DNA of 64,000 nucleotides from Gillisia mitskevichiae (GCF_003634585.1 NZ_RBLG01000001.1:1215766-1279765); one strand, 5' to 3'; counted from the first letter of the stretch, positions 45,252 through 55,056 are shown. A program made the numbers and translations. The notes: generated from the sequence alone by a model not told the origin.

Positions 45252-45743
45252 CTAACTCTCCAGTTCTATCACTTCCAGATCGAAAATGTTTGTGCCTTCT
45301 ACTTTAAAGCGTAACATAGTTCTCTTCTTATGAAATCCATATTTACCAGCAGCGCCAGGATTCATGTGTAAACAGTGCAGGGATTTATCATTCATAACCT
45401 TTAAAATATGTGAATGTCCACTTATGAATAATTTTGGAGGATTTTTTTTGATCTCTTCTTTAATGGCGGGAGAATATTTTCCTGGATATCCCCCAATATG
45501 TGTGATCCACACATCTAATTCTTCACATAAAAAACGTTGATTCAATGGAAATTCCTTTCGTATTACATGATCGTCTATATTTCCAAAGACCGCTCTTAAT
45601 GGCTTTAGAGTCTTAATCTGGTCGGTTACCTTAGGATCTCCAATATCTCCTGCGTGCCATACTTCATCTGCCTCTTTTACATAATGTAGAATGCGTTCAT
45701 CTATATGGCTATGAGTATCACTTAATAATAAAATCTTTTTCAA
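45252..45743 (-). CDS. YfcE/MJ0936-type metallophosphoesterase
   Basis: The calcineurin-like fold is shown by LSDTHSHID, HAGDIGD, GNIDDH, THIGGYPG and GHSH, which supply the two-metal site. At 163 aa it fits the YfcE family of small phosphodiesterases. The substrate is not known. Confidence 0.88.
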   Translation of the reverse strand: MKKILLLSDTHSHIDERILHYVKEADEVWHAGDIGDPKVTDQIKTLKPLRAVFGNIDDHVIRKEFPLNQRFLCEELDVWITHIGGYPGKYSPAIKEEIKKNPPKLFISGHSHILKVMNDKSLHCLHMNPGAAGKYGFHKKRTMLRFKVEGTNIFDLEVIELES

Positions 45744-45854
45744 ATCTTAAATCTATTTTTTTTGGTTTTCCTTAAAACTGAATTGATCAACCTCTAGAGG
45801 GTTGCGAAGTTTGCCGTATCTTTGCAAGCAATCACGTAAAAGTATCAATTTAGA

Positions 45855-46601
45855 TTGAGATATTTTATAGAACTAGCTTATAATGGAAAGGCATATCATG
45901 GTTGGCAAAATCAGCCAAATGCTATTTCTGTACAAGAAACTCTGGAGAAAGTTCTTTTCATTGCCTTGCAGGTACAAACCCCATTAGTAGGGGCGGGGAG
46001 AACAGATGCAGGAGTTCATGCAAGTGAATATTTTGCTCATTTTGATAGTGAAAAGATAGCGGTTATAGATAAGTTTATTTACAAGTTAAATTCTCTACTG
46101 CCAGATGATATTGCAGTGTATGATCTCGTTGAAGTTAACGACGAAGCACATGCAAGATTTAATGCAACTGGAAGAAGTTATGAGTATTATGTGGTTCAGC
46201 AAAAAGATCCATTTAAATTTGAAACCGCTCATTATGTAAAAAATGAGTTGGATGTAGATAAAATGAATCTGGCAGCTTCCACCTTGTTAAATTATACAGA
46301 TTTTAAATGTTTTTCAAAATCTAAAACCGATGTGCATACCTATAATTGTAAAATTAGTGCAGCACAATGGGTAAAAGAAAAAGACGTTTTAGTATTTAAG
46401 ATCACAGCAGATAGATTCTTGCGAAATATGGTTAGGGCGATCGTAGGAACATTACTGGAAATAGGTTTAGGTAAAATTCCCGTTTCCAGATTACATGAAA
46501 TATTAGTAAGCAGAGACAGGCAAGAGGCGGGAACATCGGTTCCGGCAAAAGCACTATTCTTAGCAAAAATTGAATACCCAACATCTATTTTAAATAAATA
46601 A
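45855..46601 (+). CDS. truA: tRNA pseudouridine(38-40) synthase
   Basis: The catalytic Asp lies in GAGRTDAGVHA, and MRYFIELAYNGKAYHGWQ is the family N terminus. The ORF begins with TTG exactly there, and no ATG is near, so TTG is taken as the start. Length 248 aa. TATCTTTG at 45817-45824 is a good -7 box. It abuts the ABC transporter gene. Confidence 0.93.
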   Translation: MRYFIELAYNGKAYHGWQNQPNAISVQETLEKVLFIALQVQTPLVGAGRTDAGVHASEYFAHFDSEKIAVIDKFIYKLNSLLPDDIAVYDLVEVNDEAHARFNATGRSYEYYVVQQKDPFKFETAHYVKNELDVDKMNLAASTLLNYTDFKCFSKSKTDVHTYNCKISAAQWVKEKDVLVFKITADRFLRNMVRAIVGTLLEIGLGKIPVSRLHEILVSRDRQEAGTSVPAKALFLAKIEYPTSILNK

Positions 46602-48371
46602 ATGGCATCAGCTACAGGTAACGCATTTGATTTTAGTCTTTTTAAAAGGCTTATAAAATATACCAATCCGTATAAATGGACATTTTATTTTGTGGCTTTG
46701 GCTGCAATATTATTATCGTTTTTTGCGGTTCTAAGACCTTATTTACTTCAGGTAACTATAGATGATTCTATTATACCTAAGGATAATGACAACCTTGTGT
46801 TCTACATCAGTATGATGTTAGTGGTGTTATTTCTAGAAGTGATCTTTCAATTTTGCTTTATTTATTTTGCCAATTGGTTAGGGCAAGAAGTGGTTCGCGA
46901 TCTTAGAGTGAATTTATTTAAACACATGCTTCAGTTTAAAATGAAGTATTATGATAAATCTGCAGTTGGAAGATTGGTAACCCGTGCGGTAAGTGATATT
47001 GAAACTATTGCAAGCATCTTTAGTGAAGGATTGTTTATGATTGCCAGTGATCTCTTGAAAATGCTGGTAGTTCTTGGATTTATGTTTTATAAAAGTTGGC
47101 AATTAACTTTGTTGGTATTACTTGTTTTACCATTTATTCTATATGCAACTCGGGTTTTTCAGAAGAAAATGAAGATCGCTTTCGAGGATGTTAGAAATCA
47201 GGTAGCAAATCTAAATACCTTTGTGCAAGAGCGAATTACAGGAATGAAGATCGTGCAGATTTTTACCAGAGAGAACGTAGAATACCAGAAATTTAAGGAT
47301 ATTAATAATAAGCATAAAAATGCATGGATCAAGACCGTTTGGTATAACTCTATTTTCTTTCCAATTGCAGAGATGTCTACATCTATCACTATTGGTTTAA
47401 TAGTTTGGTACGGTGGACTGCGAGTAGTGGAGGATGATGCCCTAAGTTTGGGTATCATTATTATGTTTATTGAACTGGCTCAAATGCTGTTTAGACCACT
47501 TCGCCAAATCGCAGATAAGTTTAATACCCTACAAATGGGGATGGTTGCAGCCAATAGGATCTTCGCTATTCTAGATACAGATTCTGTAATTCAGGATACA
47601 GGAACCAAGGAAATTTCCAATCTAAAAGGAGAGATCGAATTTGAAAATGTTCGATTTAGTTATGACGAAGGAGAAGAAGTTTTAAAAGGAGTTTCTTTTA
47701 AGGCAGAGCCGGGGGAAACCATTGCAATTGTTGGGGCAACGGGTGCTGGGAAATCTACCGTGATCAATCTGCTGAATAGATTTTACGAAATTGATTCTGG
47801 TAGAGTTATGGTGGATGGAATGGATATTAAGGATATCACTCTTAAAACATTGCGAGCAGAAATAGCAGTAGTCCTGCAAAATGTATTCTTATTCGCAGAT
47901 ACTATTCTTAATAATATTACCCTTCAAAATCCGGCGGTGACTGAAGAAGATGTTGTGAAAGCAGCGAAGGAAATTGGAATTCACGATTTTATTAGTTCTT
48001 TGCCTAATGGGTATCATTACAATGTGAAGGAGCGCGGGGTCATGCTTTCATCTGGGCAACGCCAACTAATCTCATTTTTGAGGGCTTATGTAAGTAACCC
48101 AAGTATTTTGGTTTTAGATGAAGCTACATCTTCTGTAGATTCTTACAGTGAACAGTTAATACAAGATGCTACAGATAAGATCACTGCGAATAGAACTTCT
48201 ATTGTGATCGCACATAGATTAGCGACCATTAAAAAAGCAGATCGAATTTTAGTGATGGATGCTGGAAAGATCGTGGAAATGGGAACACATCAGCAACTGT
48301 TGAGAGTGGAAAATGGCTTCTATAAGAATTTATATGAAGTACAATTTATGGCTGAAGAGGAGTCTATTTAA
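46602..48371 (+). CDS. ABC exporter, fused permease and ATPase (MsbA-like)
   Basis: An N-terminal ~330-residue domain with six membrane helices is fused to a nucleotide-binding domain with Walker A GATGAGKST, signature LSSGQRQL and Walker B ILVLDEATSSVDS, then HRLATI. At 589 aa it is a half-transporter that dimerises. Substrate may be a lipid or a drug; MsbA-like lipid export is a family-level guess. Its ATG immediately follows the truA stop. Confidence 0.88.
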   Translation: MASATGNAFDFSLFKRLIKYTNPYKWTFYFVALAAILLSFFAVLRPYLLQVTIDDSIIPKDNDNLVFYISMMLVVLFLEVIFQFCFIYFANWLGQEVVRDLRVNLFKHMLQFKMKYYDKSAVGRLVTRAVSDIETIASIFSEGLFMIASDLLKMLVVLGFMFYKSWQLTLLVLLVLPFILYATRVFQKKMKIAFEDVRNQVANLNTFVQERITGMKIVQIFTRENVEYQKFKDINNKHKNAWIKTVWYNSIFFPIAEMSTSITIGLIVWYGGLRVVEDDALSLGIIIMFIELAQMLFRPLRQIADKFNTLQMGMVAANRIFAILDTDSVIQDTGTKEISNLKGEIEFENVRFSYDEGEEVLKGVSFKAEPGETIAIVGATGAGKSTVINLLNRFYEIDSGRVMVDGMDIKDITLKTLRAEIAVVLQNVFLFADTILNNITLQNPAVTEEDVVKAAKEIGIHDFISSLPNGYHYNVKERGVMLSSGQRQLISFLRAYVSNPSILVLDEATSSVDSYSEQLIQDATDKITANRTSIVIAHRLATIKKADRILVMDAGKIVEMGTHQQLLRVENGFYKNLYEVQFMAEEESI

Positions 48372-48477
48372 ACAGTCTTTAAGTTTGAGTTACTGAATTT
48401 TGGTGTTGTTCCTTTTGAGATATTTTCGTGGTATACACGAGCGTTTTCGATATAGATCCAAGTTGTACCTCAATACA

Positions 48478-49251
48478 TTAAGTAAGATCTTCTTTTAATT
48501 TATTCACCAACTCGTTATTGTCTTCAAAGATCACAAACTCCCCATCTTTTAAATAAGAGATCTGCCCGTTTTCTTCACTTACCACCAATGCTAATGCGTC
48601 GGTTTTCTCAGTTATTCCAACAGCGGCACGATGTCTTAATCCAAATCTCAAAGGGATAGATCTGTCATTAGAAACTGGTAGTATTACTCTAGTTGCGGTA
48701 ATTTTATTATCCTCAATGATCATTGCACCATCATGAAGTGGAGAATTCTTAAAAAATACCGACTCAATTATTGGCTGATTAAGTTCAATATTCATGGCAT
48801 CTCCGGAAATTTTCACGAAATCCAGTTTTGTGCTTTTTTGAATGATTATAAGAGCGCCCGTATAAGATCTCGCCATACTCTCGCAAGCTTTTACAATGGC
48901 ATTGAGATTCGTGCTTATTTGGGTGTCATCTTTTACAAACTTAAATTGCCTGAAGAATTTTCTCCTTTGTGTGAAATTAGTAGAGCCAATCATCAATAAG
49001 AACTTTCTTATCTCCTGTTGAAAAACTACAATTAAAGCAAACATTCCTACTCCAATAAATTCCCCCAGCACACTACTTAGAAGTTCCATTTGAAGCAATT
49101 CTGTTAGCTTCCACATAAGGTAAACGATCACGATCCCAATAAAGATATTTACGGCAACCGTTCCTTTTACAAGCTTATATAAATAATAAAGCAATATTGC
49201 AACAAAAACAATGTCTACAATATCTAGAATACGAAGGTTTAAGAAATCCAA
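48478..49251 (-). CDS. cdaA: Membrane diadenylate cyclase CdaA
   Basis: It makes cyclic di-AMP from two ATP. Three membrane helices (~10-75) precede the DAC domain with NSPLHDGAMII and LRHRAAVGITE, the DGA and RHR motifs of the family. Length 257 aa. In many bacteria c-di-AMP acts in potassium and envelope homeostasis. It follows folP on the same strand, separated by 29 bases. Confidence 0.92.
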   Translation of the reverse strand: MDFLNLRILDIVDIVFVAILLYYLYKLVKGTVAVNIFIGIVIVYLMWKLTELLQMELLSSVLGEFIGVGMFALIVVFQQEIRKFLLMIGSTNFTQRRKFFRQFKFVKDDTQISTNLNAIVKACESMARSYTGALIIIQKSTKLDFVKISGDAMNIELNQPIIESVFFKNSPLHDGAMIIEDNKITATRVILPVSNDRSIPLRFGLRHRAAVGITEKTDALALVVSEENGQISYLKDGEFVIFEDNNELVNKLKEDLT

Positions 49252-49280
49252 ATTTTAAGGCTTTTTGTAAAAATAGAAAA

Positions 49281-50105
49281 TTAGAATGTAAGCTGGCTCA
49301 TTAATTTTATAGATTCCACTGCTTCCTTTACATCATGTACCCTTAAAATACTAGCGCCATTGGCAATTGCCATTGTATTTAAAACCGTAGTTCCATTAAG
49401 AGCTTCTTTTGCAGAACATTCTAACGTTTTATAAATAGTAGACTTTCTAGATAAACCAGCTAAAATTGGAACATTTAGGTTTTTGAATTTTTTGAGATTA
49501 GAAAGCAATTCAAAATTCTGTGAGATATCCTTAGAGAATCCAAATCCAGGATCTGCAATAATGTCGTTAATTCCCAATGATCTTGCAGCTTCTATTTTTT
49601 CTGAAAAATAAAATAAGATCTCTTGAGTAAGGTCTTCATATTCATTGAGGTCTTTCATTGTTTGCGGTGTTCCTCTCATATGCATCATTACATATGGCAC
49701 CTTATTTTCAGCAACTGTCTGAAGCATATTTTCATCCAGATTGCCTGCAGAAATGTCATTTACCATTGCTGCGCCGGCTTCCAAAGCTTCAGCAGCAACT
49801 TTACTTCTAAAAGTATCTATAGAGATAATGCATTCAGGAAATCTTTTGCTAATAGCTTCAATAGCTGGAACTACGCGCTCTATTTCTTCGGTTTCGGAAA
49901 TATCAATAGCGCCTGGGCGTGTACTGTAACCTCCAATATCAATAAATGTAGCTCCTTGTTCCAGCATTTCTTCAGCAGTAGTAAGCAAAGCGCTTAAAGA
50001 TGTTTTTCGACTTTCAGAATAAAAGGAGTCTGGGGTAGTATTTAGGATCCCCATAACTTTTGGGCTTGCTAAGTCTATTAAATTACCTTTACAATTAATG
50101 GTCAT
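49281..50105 (-). CDS. folP: Dihydropteroate synthase
   Basis: It condenses pterin pyrophosphate with p-aminobenzoate in folate synthesis. Family segments are VMGILNTTPDSFY, FIDIGGYSTRPGA, NDISAGN, MHMRGTPQTM, DPGFGFSKD and the C-terminal RVHDV. Length 274 aa. It is upstream of cdaA, a neighbourhood found in other Bacteroidota as far as I recall. Confidence 0.94.
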   Translation of the reverse strand: MTINCKGNLIDLASPKVMGILNTTPDSFYSESRKTSLSALLTTAEEMLEQGATFIDIGGYSTRPGAIDISETEEIERVVPAIEAISKRFPECIISIDTFRSKVAAEALEAGAAMVNDISAGNLDENMLQTVAENKVPYVMMHMRGTPQTMKDLNEYEDLTQEILFYFSEKIEAARSLGINDIIADPGFGFSKDISQNFELLSNLKKFKNLNVPILAGLSRKSTIYKTLECSAKEALNGTTVLNTMAIANGASILRVHDVKEAVESIKLMSQLTF

Positions 50106-50202
50106 GATAAAATTTATATTATTTCTTCTGAAGAGAGGAGACTAAATTAACTTTGACTATCTAAATTATTTGCCCGAAATTTACGCAAATTAGAATAGTT
50201 CT

Positions 50203-50748
50203 ATGAAGGATACCTCAAAACAATACGATGCGGTAATTAAAACTTGTCGCGAGTTGTTTGTAAATAAAATGAAAGATTACGGTTGTGCTTGGCGCATTTT
50301 AAGACTTCCATCTTTAACAGATCAAATATTTATTAAAGCACAGCGCATAAGAAGCCTTCAGGAAAATGAGGTTAGAAAGGTAGATGAGGATGAAAAACCA
50401 GAATTTATTGGTATCATTAATTATTCTGTAATGGCATTAATTCAGTTAGAAAAGGGAATTGCAAGCCAACCAGATCTTTCCGTAGAAGAAGCGATGAGAC
50501 TTTATGATGAAAAGATAAGTCTTACCAAGGAATTAATGGAAAACAAAAATCACGATTATGGAGAGGCATGGCGTGATATGAGGGTTAGTTCTTTAACAGA
50601 TCTTATCATACAGAAATTGTTGAGAGTTAAACAAATTGAAGATAACAAGGGTCAAACTTTGGTGAGTGAAGGAATAGATGCAAATTATCAAGACATGATA
50701 AATTATGCGATTTTTGCCATGATCCTTATGCAAGAAACCACTGCGTGA
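50203..50748 (+). CDS. DUF1599 protein with internal duplication
   Basis: The 181-residue protein contains two copies of the same ~80-residue unit: KDYGCAWRILRLPSLTDQIFIKAQRI and HDYGEAWRDMRVSSLTDLIIQKLLRV. This is the DUF1599 architecture, and its all-alpha character resembles nucleotide-binding MazG-like folds; that last point is inference. It heads an operon with DoxX, tpiA, prmA and clpS. Confidence 0.82.
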   Translation: MKDTSKQYDAVIKTCRELFVNKMKDYGCAWRILRLPSLTDQIFIKAQRIRSLQENEVRKVDEDEKPEFIGIINYSVMALIQLEKGIASQPDLSVEEAMRLYDEKISLTKELMENKNHDYGEAWRDMRVSSLTDLIIQKLLRVKQIEDNKGQTLVSEGIDANYQDMINYAIFAMILMQETTA

Positions 50749-50764
50749 AATTTAAAATAGCGAT

Positions 50765-51859
50765 ATGAAGATATTAGTTGGGGTTGCCAGAATATTTGTG
50801 GGAATTTTATTTATGATCTCCGGATTTATAAAGTTGAACGATCCAATTGGTTTTTCATTTAAACTTCAAGAATATTTTAGCGCAGAAGTATTAAACATAG
50901 AGATTCTAGTGCCATTCGCATTGGTGATCGCTATATTTCTGGTGGTTTTTGAGTTGGTATTAGGGATTATGCTAATTATAGGGTACTTGCCAAAATTCAC
51001 ACTTTGGAGTCTTTTATTAATGATCGTATTTTTCACCTTTCTAACATTTTATTCGGCATATTTCGATAAAGTTAAAGATTGCGGATGCTTTGGGGATGCG
51101 ATGCCGCTTACACCTTGGCAATCATTTTATAAAGATGCGGTGTTGCTGGGGCTTATTTTATTGCTGTTTTTTAACCGAAAATTAATCACGCCAATCTTAG
51201 CGCCAGTATCCCATAGATGGATCATTTTTCTCTCATTTATGCTCTGTTTTATTTTTGCGTACTATGTACTTATGCATTTGCCACTTATAGATTTCAGAGC
51301 TTATAAAGTGGGAAATAATTTGCTTGAAGAAATGGAAGTTCCAAAAGATGCAGAAAAAGCAACATATGAGTATAGTTGGAAGTTTAACCAGAATGGGGAA
51401 GAGGTTGTAATTATAAATTCTGGCTCCTATCCAATTGTAAATGGAGAATATATAAGTGTTGAGACTAAACTAATTTCTGAAGGTTTCAAGCCTAGAATTC
51501 CAGATTTTTCAATATTGAAGGATAATGAAAATATAACTCAGGAGATCTTGAGTAAAGATAAGCTGTTGTTAATCGTGGCTTACGATCTAAGAAAAACGGA
51601 GAAAACAGGTTTTAGTGCTATAAAAGAATTAAGTGAAGCAGCTTTAAAACAAGGATATACTGTGGTAGGTTTAACTGCTTCGGGAGATGATCTTAAAGAG
51701 GAATTCATTTCTGAGTTTGGTTTGAATTTTGACTTTTATCAGAGTGACGAAACGGTTTTAAAAACAATTGTAAGAGCAAATCCTGGAATTCTGACATTGA
51801 AGAATGCTACTGTAATTCAGAAAAAGCATTGGGCAGACGCTTCAGAAATAGAATTATAA
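50765..51859 (+). CDS. DoxX-type membrane protein with thioredoxin-like C-terminal half
   Basis: Residues ~1-150 are a DoxX-like four-helix membrane domain (starting VGVARIFVGILFMISGFIKLNDPIGF) with a conserved CGCFGDAMPL loop. The C-terminal half (~200-364) is soluble and thioredoxin-like (LLIVAYDLRKTEKTGFSAIKELSEAA...YTVVGLTASG), without a CxxC. This is the BT_3928-like family of Bacteroidota. Function unknown; a redox or oxidative-stress role is a guess. Confidence 0.75.
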   Translation: MKILVGVARIFVGILFMISGFIKLNDPIGFSFKLQEYFSAEVLNIEILVPFALVIAIFLVVFELVLGIMLIIGYLPKFTLWSLLLMIVFFTFLTFYSAYFDKVKDCGCFGDAMPLTPWQSFYKDAVLLGLILLLFFNRKLITPILAPVSHRWIIFLSFMLCFIFAYYVLMHLPLIDFRAYKVGNNLLEEMEVPKDAEKATYEYSWKFNQNGEEVVIINSGSYPIVNGEYISVETKLISEGFKPRIPDFSILKDNENITQEILSKDKLLLIVAYDLRKTEKTGFSAIKELSEAALKQGYTVVGLTASGDDLKEEFISEFGLNFDFYQSDETVLKTIVRANPGILTLKNATVIQKKHWADASEIEL

Positions 51860-51878
51860 AAAAAATAAAAAGAAAATT

Positions 51879-52634
51879 ATGAGAAAGAATATAGTTGCAG
51901 GAAATTGGAAGATGAATAATGATCTTGCTGAAACCCAAGAATTAATTTCACATTTAAAGCTTCAGATGGTGAAACAACCAACAGCAGAGGTATATGTGGC
52001 TCCTTCATTTGTGAACTTATACAATACATTTCAGTCGCTTAAAGGAACTGTAATAAATGTTGCAGCGCAAAACATGCATTACGCAGAGAATGGTGCCTAC
52101 ACAGGGGAAGTTTCAGCAAAAATGCTTAAGAGTATTGGTGTTAATACCGTGATCTTAGGCCACAGTGAACGTAGAGCTTTATTTAATGAAACAGATGAAT
52201 TGCTTGCTAAAAAGGTAGATGCGGCGCTGGAGAATGATATGGAGATCATTTTTTGTTTTGGCGAAGAACTAAAAGACAGGAAATCTGAAAAGCATTTTGA
52301 GGTAGTAAAAAAGCAGTTAGAAAATGGTTTATTTCACATAAGTAAAGATGCTTGGAAAAACATCATTCTTGCATACGAACCAGTTTGGGCGATTGGAACG
52401 GGAGAAACAGCATCTCCAGAACAAGCTCAAGAAATGCATCAGTATGTTAGAAGTTTGGTTGAGGAAAAGTTTGGAAATGAGATTGCTCAAAACGTATCTA
52501 TTTTATACGGTGGTAGTGTGAAACCAGGTAATGCAGCAGAGATATTTGAAAAAGAAGATGTAGACGGTGGACTTATTGGTGGAGCTAGTTTAAATGCGAT
52601 AGATTTTTTAACCATTGTTAACGCTTTTAATTAA
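51879..52634 (+). CDS. tpiA: Triose-phosphate isomerase
   Basis: It interconverts glyceraldehyde-3-phosphate and dihydroxyacetone phosphate. Catalytic residues are visible: Lys in NWKMN, His in GHSERR and Glu in AYEPVWAIGTG, with the phosphate loop YGGSVKPGN. Length 251 aa. One-base overlap with prmA. Confidence 0.96.
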   Translation: MRKNIVAGNWKMNNDLAETQELISHLKLQMVKQPTAEVYVAPSFVNLYNTFQSLKGTVINVAAQNMHYAENGAYTGEVSAKMLKSIGVNTVILGHSERRALFNETDELLAKKVDAALENDMEIIFCFGEELKDRKSEKHFEVVKKQLENGLFHISKDAWKNIILAYEPVWAIGTGETASPEQAQEMHQYVRSLVEEKFGNEIAQNVSILYGGSVKPGNAAEIFEKEDVDGGLIGGASLNAIDFLTIVNAFN

Positions 52635-53467
52635 TGTCTAATTATTTAGAATTTCAATTTAAAATAGAGCCTATAGAACCAGGTTCAGAGATATTGATCG
52701 CAGAATTGGGCTATGCAGGCTTCGAAAGTTTTGTTGAAAATGAAGATGGGGTCACAGCATATATTCAGTCAGAAGAATATAAGGAAGGGGTTTTGGAGGA
52801 TATTCAAATCCTGAATTCAGATGAATTTGAGATCAGTTTTACTTCTAAAGAGATCGAGCAGGTTAATTGGAATAGTGAATGGGAGAAGAATTTTAATCCA
52901 ATAATAGTGGCCGATAAGTGTTCTGTAAGAGCACCTTTTCATGAAAAACCAAATACTGAATATGATATTGTAATAGAACCAAAAATGTCTTTTGGGACAG
53001 GACACCATGCAACCACACATATGATGCTTCAGCACATTCTAAACAATGAATGGGAAGGAAGATCTGTTTTGGATATGGGCTGTGGGACTGGAGTTTTAGC
53101 AATTCTTGCAGAAATGAAAGGAGCAACCACTTTGGATGCGATAGATATAGATAATTGGTGTTACTTAAATACACTAGAGAATGTAGAGCGAAATAATTGC
53201 AAGAACATAAGTGTGTACGAAGGAACTGCGGAATTATTAGAAGGCAAAAGTTACGATGTGGTGATTGCAAATATTAACAGGAATATTCTTTTAGAAGATA
53301 TCCCAACTTATAGTGAATGTCTTTCTAAGGGAGGTAAACTTTTTTTAAGCGGGTTCTATACAGAAGATGTCCCCGTAATAGAGGAAGCTTGCAGTAATAA
53401 CGGATTAAAATTTGAAAATAAATTGGTTGAGGATAATTGGACTGCAGTTAGTTTTATAAAGGAATAA
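52634..53467 (+). CDS. prmA: Ribosomal protein L11 methyltransferase
   Basis: The SAM-dependent enzyme has an N-terminal substrate-recognition domain and a Rossmann domain with FGTGHHATTHMML, VLDMGCGTGVLAI, and VIANINRNILL, all typical of PrmA. Length 277 aa. It sits between tpiA and clpS. Confidence 0.92.
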   Translation: MSNYLEFQFKIEPIEPGSEILIAELGYAGFESFVENEDGVTAYIQSEEYKEGVLEDIQILNSDEFEISFTSKEIEQVNWNSEWEKNFNPIIVADKCSVRAPFHEKPNTEYDIVIEPKMSFGTGHHATTHMMLQHILNNEWEGRSVLDMGCGTGVLAILAEMKGATTLDAIDIDNWCYLNTLENVERNNCKNISVYEGTAELLEGKSYDVVIANINRNILLEDIPTYSECLSKGGKLFLSGFYTEDVPVIEEACSNNGLKFENKLVEDNWTAVSFIKE

Positions 53468-53520
53468 TTTGTAGGAATTTGTATCTTTATAACTGAATAT
53501 AAATATATAAGACTTTGGAA

Positions 53521-53799
53521 ATGAGCACGAAGGAAGAAGTATTAGAGAAAAGAAAAACAGTAACCAAAAAGAATAGAAATCATGAGATCGTCTTGTTCAA
53601 TGATGAGCATAACACGTTTGATCATGTGATAGAAACCTTAATGTATGCATGCGATCATACTCCAGAGCAGGCAGAGCAATGTTCTCTGTTGGTTCATTAT
53701 AAAGGGAAATGTACAGTGAAAACCGGACCATATAACGATTTAAAACCTAGATGTTCTAAATTATTAGAAGCAGGTTTAAGTGCTGAAATAACCGATTAA
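53521..53799 (+). CDS. clpS: ATP-dependent Clp protease adaptor ClpS
   Basis: ClpS delivers N-degron substrates to ClpA/ClpAP. The core IVLFNDEHNTFDHVIETLMYACDHTPEQAEQCSLLVHYKGKCTVKTG carries the NDxxNT-like substrate site and Clp-binding surface. The frame opens at a TTG six bases upstream, but the ATG at 53521 is the better start, giving 92 aa. Confidence 0.92.
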   Translation: MSTKEEVLEKRKTVTKKNRNHEIVLFNDEHNTFDHVIETLMYACDHTPEQAEQCSLLVHYKGKCTVKTGPYNDLKPRCSKLLEAGLSAEITD

Positions 53800-53932
53800 A
53801 TGTTAATTATGGATAGTATTATTTAAATAATTGCAATATTTTTCCTACATATATTTTATTTTTAGTAAGTTTAGGTATTAATAAATAAGGATTTCGAAAC
53901 ACCTTTATATTTATTATAACTAAAACCTACTT

Positions 53933-54769
53933 ATGAAAACTAACAAACTATTCTTATTTCTTGCTGGCGCAGGAATTTTATTTACTTCCTGTGAAAAAGA
54001 TGAATTAACCACATCTTCAGAGGAAGAATTTATGAGCACTAATTCTGAAGTACCAGAATCTGTGCTTCAAAAAATTGCAGCCCTACATTTTAACCCCAAA
54101 GGAGCCGAAGTTGGAAAGATCATGTTGCCAGATGGCAGTTTTGAAAAAACCTATATTGTAGAAGGTGATATTGCATTAAGTGCTAACCAGCTTAATAATA
54201 TGAGCACTAGTAATATACAAGACAAGCAATATCGTACTAACAATCTTGTTAGCAACAATAGAACGATCCGTGTAATTGGATACACAGGAGGTTCTCAAGC
54301 ATTAACCTCCAAGCAAAGAACCGCTTTACAGTATGCTATTAATAATTACAATGCTTTAAATATTGGATTATCGTTTACATTAACATTTGGAACGAGCTAT
54401 AGTTCTTATGATATTGTGGTTTATCAAACTTCAAATGGTCAAGCAGGAGGAGTTGCAGGATTCCCTGCGAATGGAAATCCATATAAATACGTTCAAATAT
54501 TTAATGGTATGGAGCAATATAGTGTAGATACTAATGAGCATGTAATGACACATGAGATTGGTCATACACTTGGAATGCGCCATACAGATTGGTTTAGCCG
54601 CCAAAGTTGTGGGCAATCTGGAGAAGCAGCAGGATCTGATGGGGCTGTGCATATACCAGGTACTCCTACAGGTTTCGATTCCACATCTATAATGTTAGCA
54701 TGTTTCTCTGCGAATGAAGATGGTGAATTTGGTGCAAATGACATTACCGCTTTGAATTATTTATACTAA
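53933..54769 (+). CDS. M57-type HEIGH metallopeptidase lipoprotein
   Basis: The lipobox FTSC (near residue 20) gives a lipoprotein. The zinc site HEIGHTLGMRH at 207-217 fits HExxHxxGxxH metzincins, here the dual-action HEIGH subgroup of family M57. The 278-aa protein has a ~75-residue N-terminal propeptide-like part before the catalytic domain. Substrates unknown. Confidence 0.82.
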   Translation: MKTNKLFLFLAGAGILFTSCEKDELTTSSEEEFMSTNSEVPESVLQKIAALHFNPKGAEVGKIMLPDGSFEKTYIVEGDIALSANQLNNMSTSNIQDKQYRTNNLVSNNRTIRVIGYTGGSQALTSKQRTALQYAINNYNALNIGLSFTLTFGTSYSSYDIVVYQTSNGQAGGVAGFPANGNPYKYVQIFNGMEQYSVDTNEHVMTHEIGHTLGMRHTDWFSRQSCGQSGEAAGSDGAVHIPGTPTGFDSTSIMLACFSANEDGEFGANDITALNYLY

Positions 54770-54803
54770 AACTTAACCAAATCCATAAGGTGTTTCATAT
54801 CCT

Positions 54804-54834
54804 AAAGTGAGCGTCCCCAACGCTCACTTTTTTT
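54804..54834 (+). terminator. Terminator after the metallopeptidase
   Basis: The stem AAAGTGAGCG / CGCTCACTTT with a seven-base loop is followed by T. Confidence 0.85.
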
Positions 54835-54900
54835 AATTCAAAAAAGGTTGAAAAAATTTCCGATATTTTAAAATAAAACATATATTTGCACCCGCAAAAA

Positions 54901-54974
54901 GGCCTCGTGGCGCAACTGAATAGCGCACTTGATTACGGCTCAAGAGGTTGCTGGTTTGAATCCAGCCGAGGTCA
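54901..54974 (+). tRNA. tRNA-Arg (anticodon ACG)
   Basis: A full cloverleaf can be drawn: acceptor GGCCTCG / CGAGGTC (one G-T), D stem GCGC / GCGC, anticodon stem CTTGA / TCAAG with loop TTACGGC (anticodon ACG), T stem GCTGG / CCAGC with TTTGAAT loop, discriminator A. CCA is not encoded. The final bases from 54962 are repeated at the far end of the neighbouring element, so this is its attachment gene. Confidence 0.95.
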
Positions 54975-54975
54975 C
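54962..54975 (+). repeat. attL: left copy of the 14-bp attachment repeat
   Basis: CCAGCCGAGGTCAC spans the end of the T stem and acceptor arm of the tRNA-Arg gene plus one base, and is repeated exactly at 61280-61293. Integration into a tRNA 3' end that is rebuilt by the element is typical of tyrosine integrases. Confidence 0.85.
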
Positions 54976-54980
54976 GAAAT

Positions 54981-55021
54981 AAAATCCTAATAGTCTATTT
55001 ACTAGATTGTTAGGATTTTTT
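54981..55021 (+). terminator. Terminator following tRNA-Arg, supplied by the element
   Basis: AAATCCTAA and TTAGGATTT pair across an AT-rich loop and are followed by T. It lies just inside the left boundary; the older tRNA terminator appears to be the one now at the right end. Confidence 0.65.
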
Positions 55022-55032
55022 AATTTCAAATT

Positions 55033-55056
55033 GTGTCACTTTTTGGGGCACTTGTT
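55033..55056 (+). repeat. Left candidate integrase arm site
   Basis: GTGTCACTTTTT followed by an imperfect second copy GGGGCACTTGTT. The same 12-base unit occurs twice near the right end in the same orientation. Confidence 0.5.
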
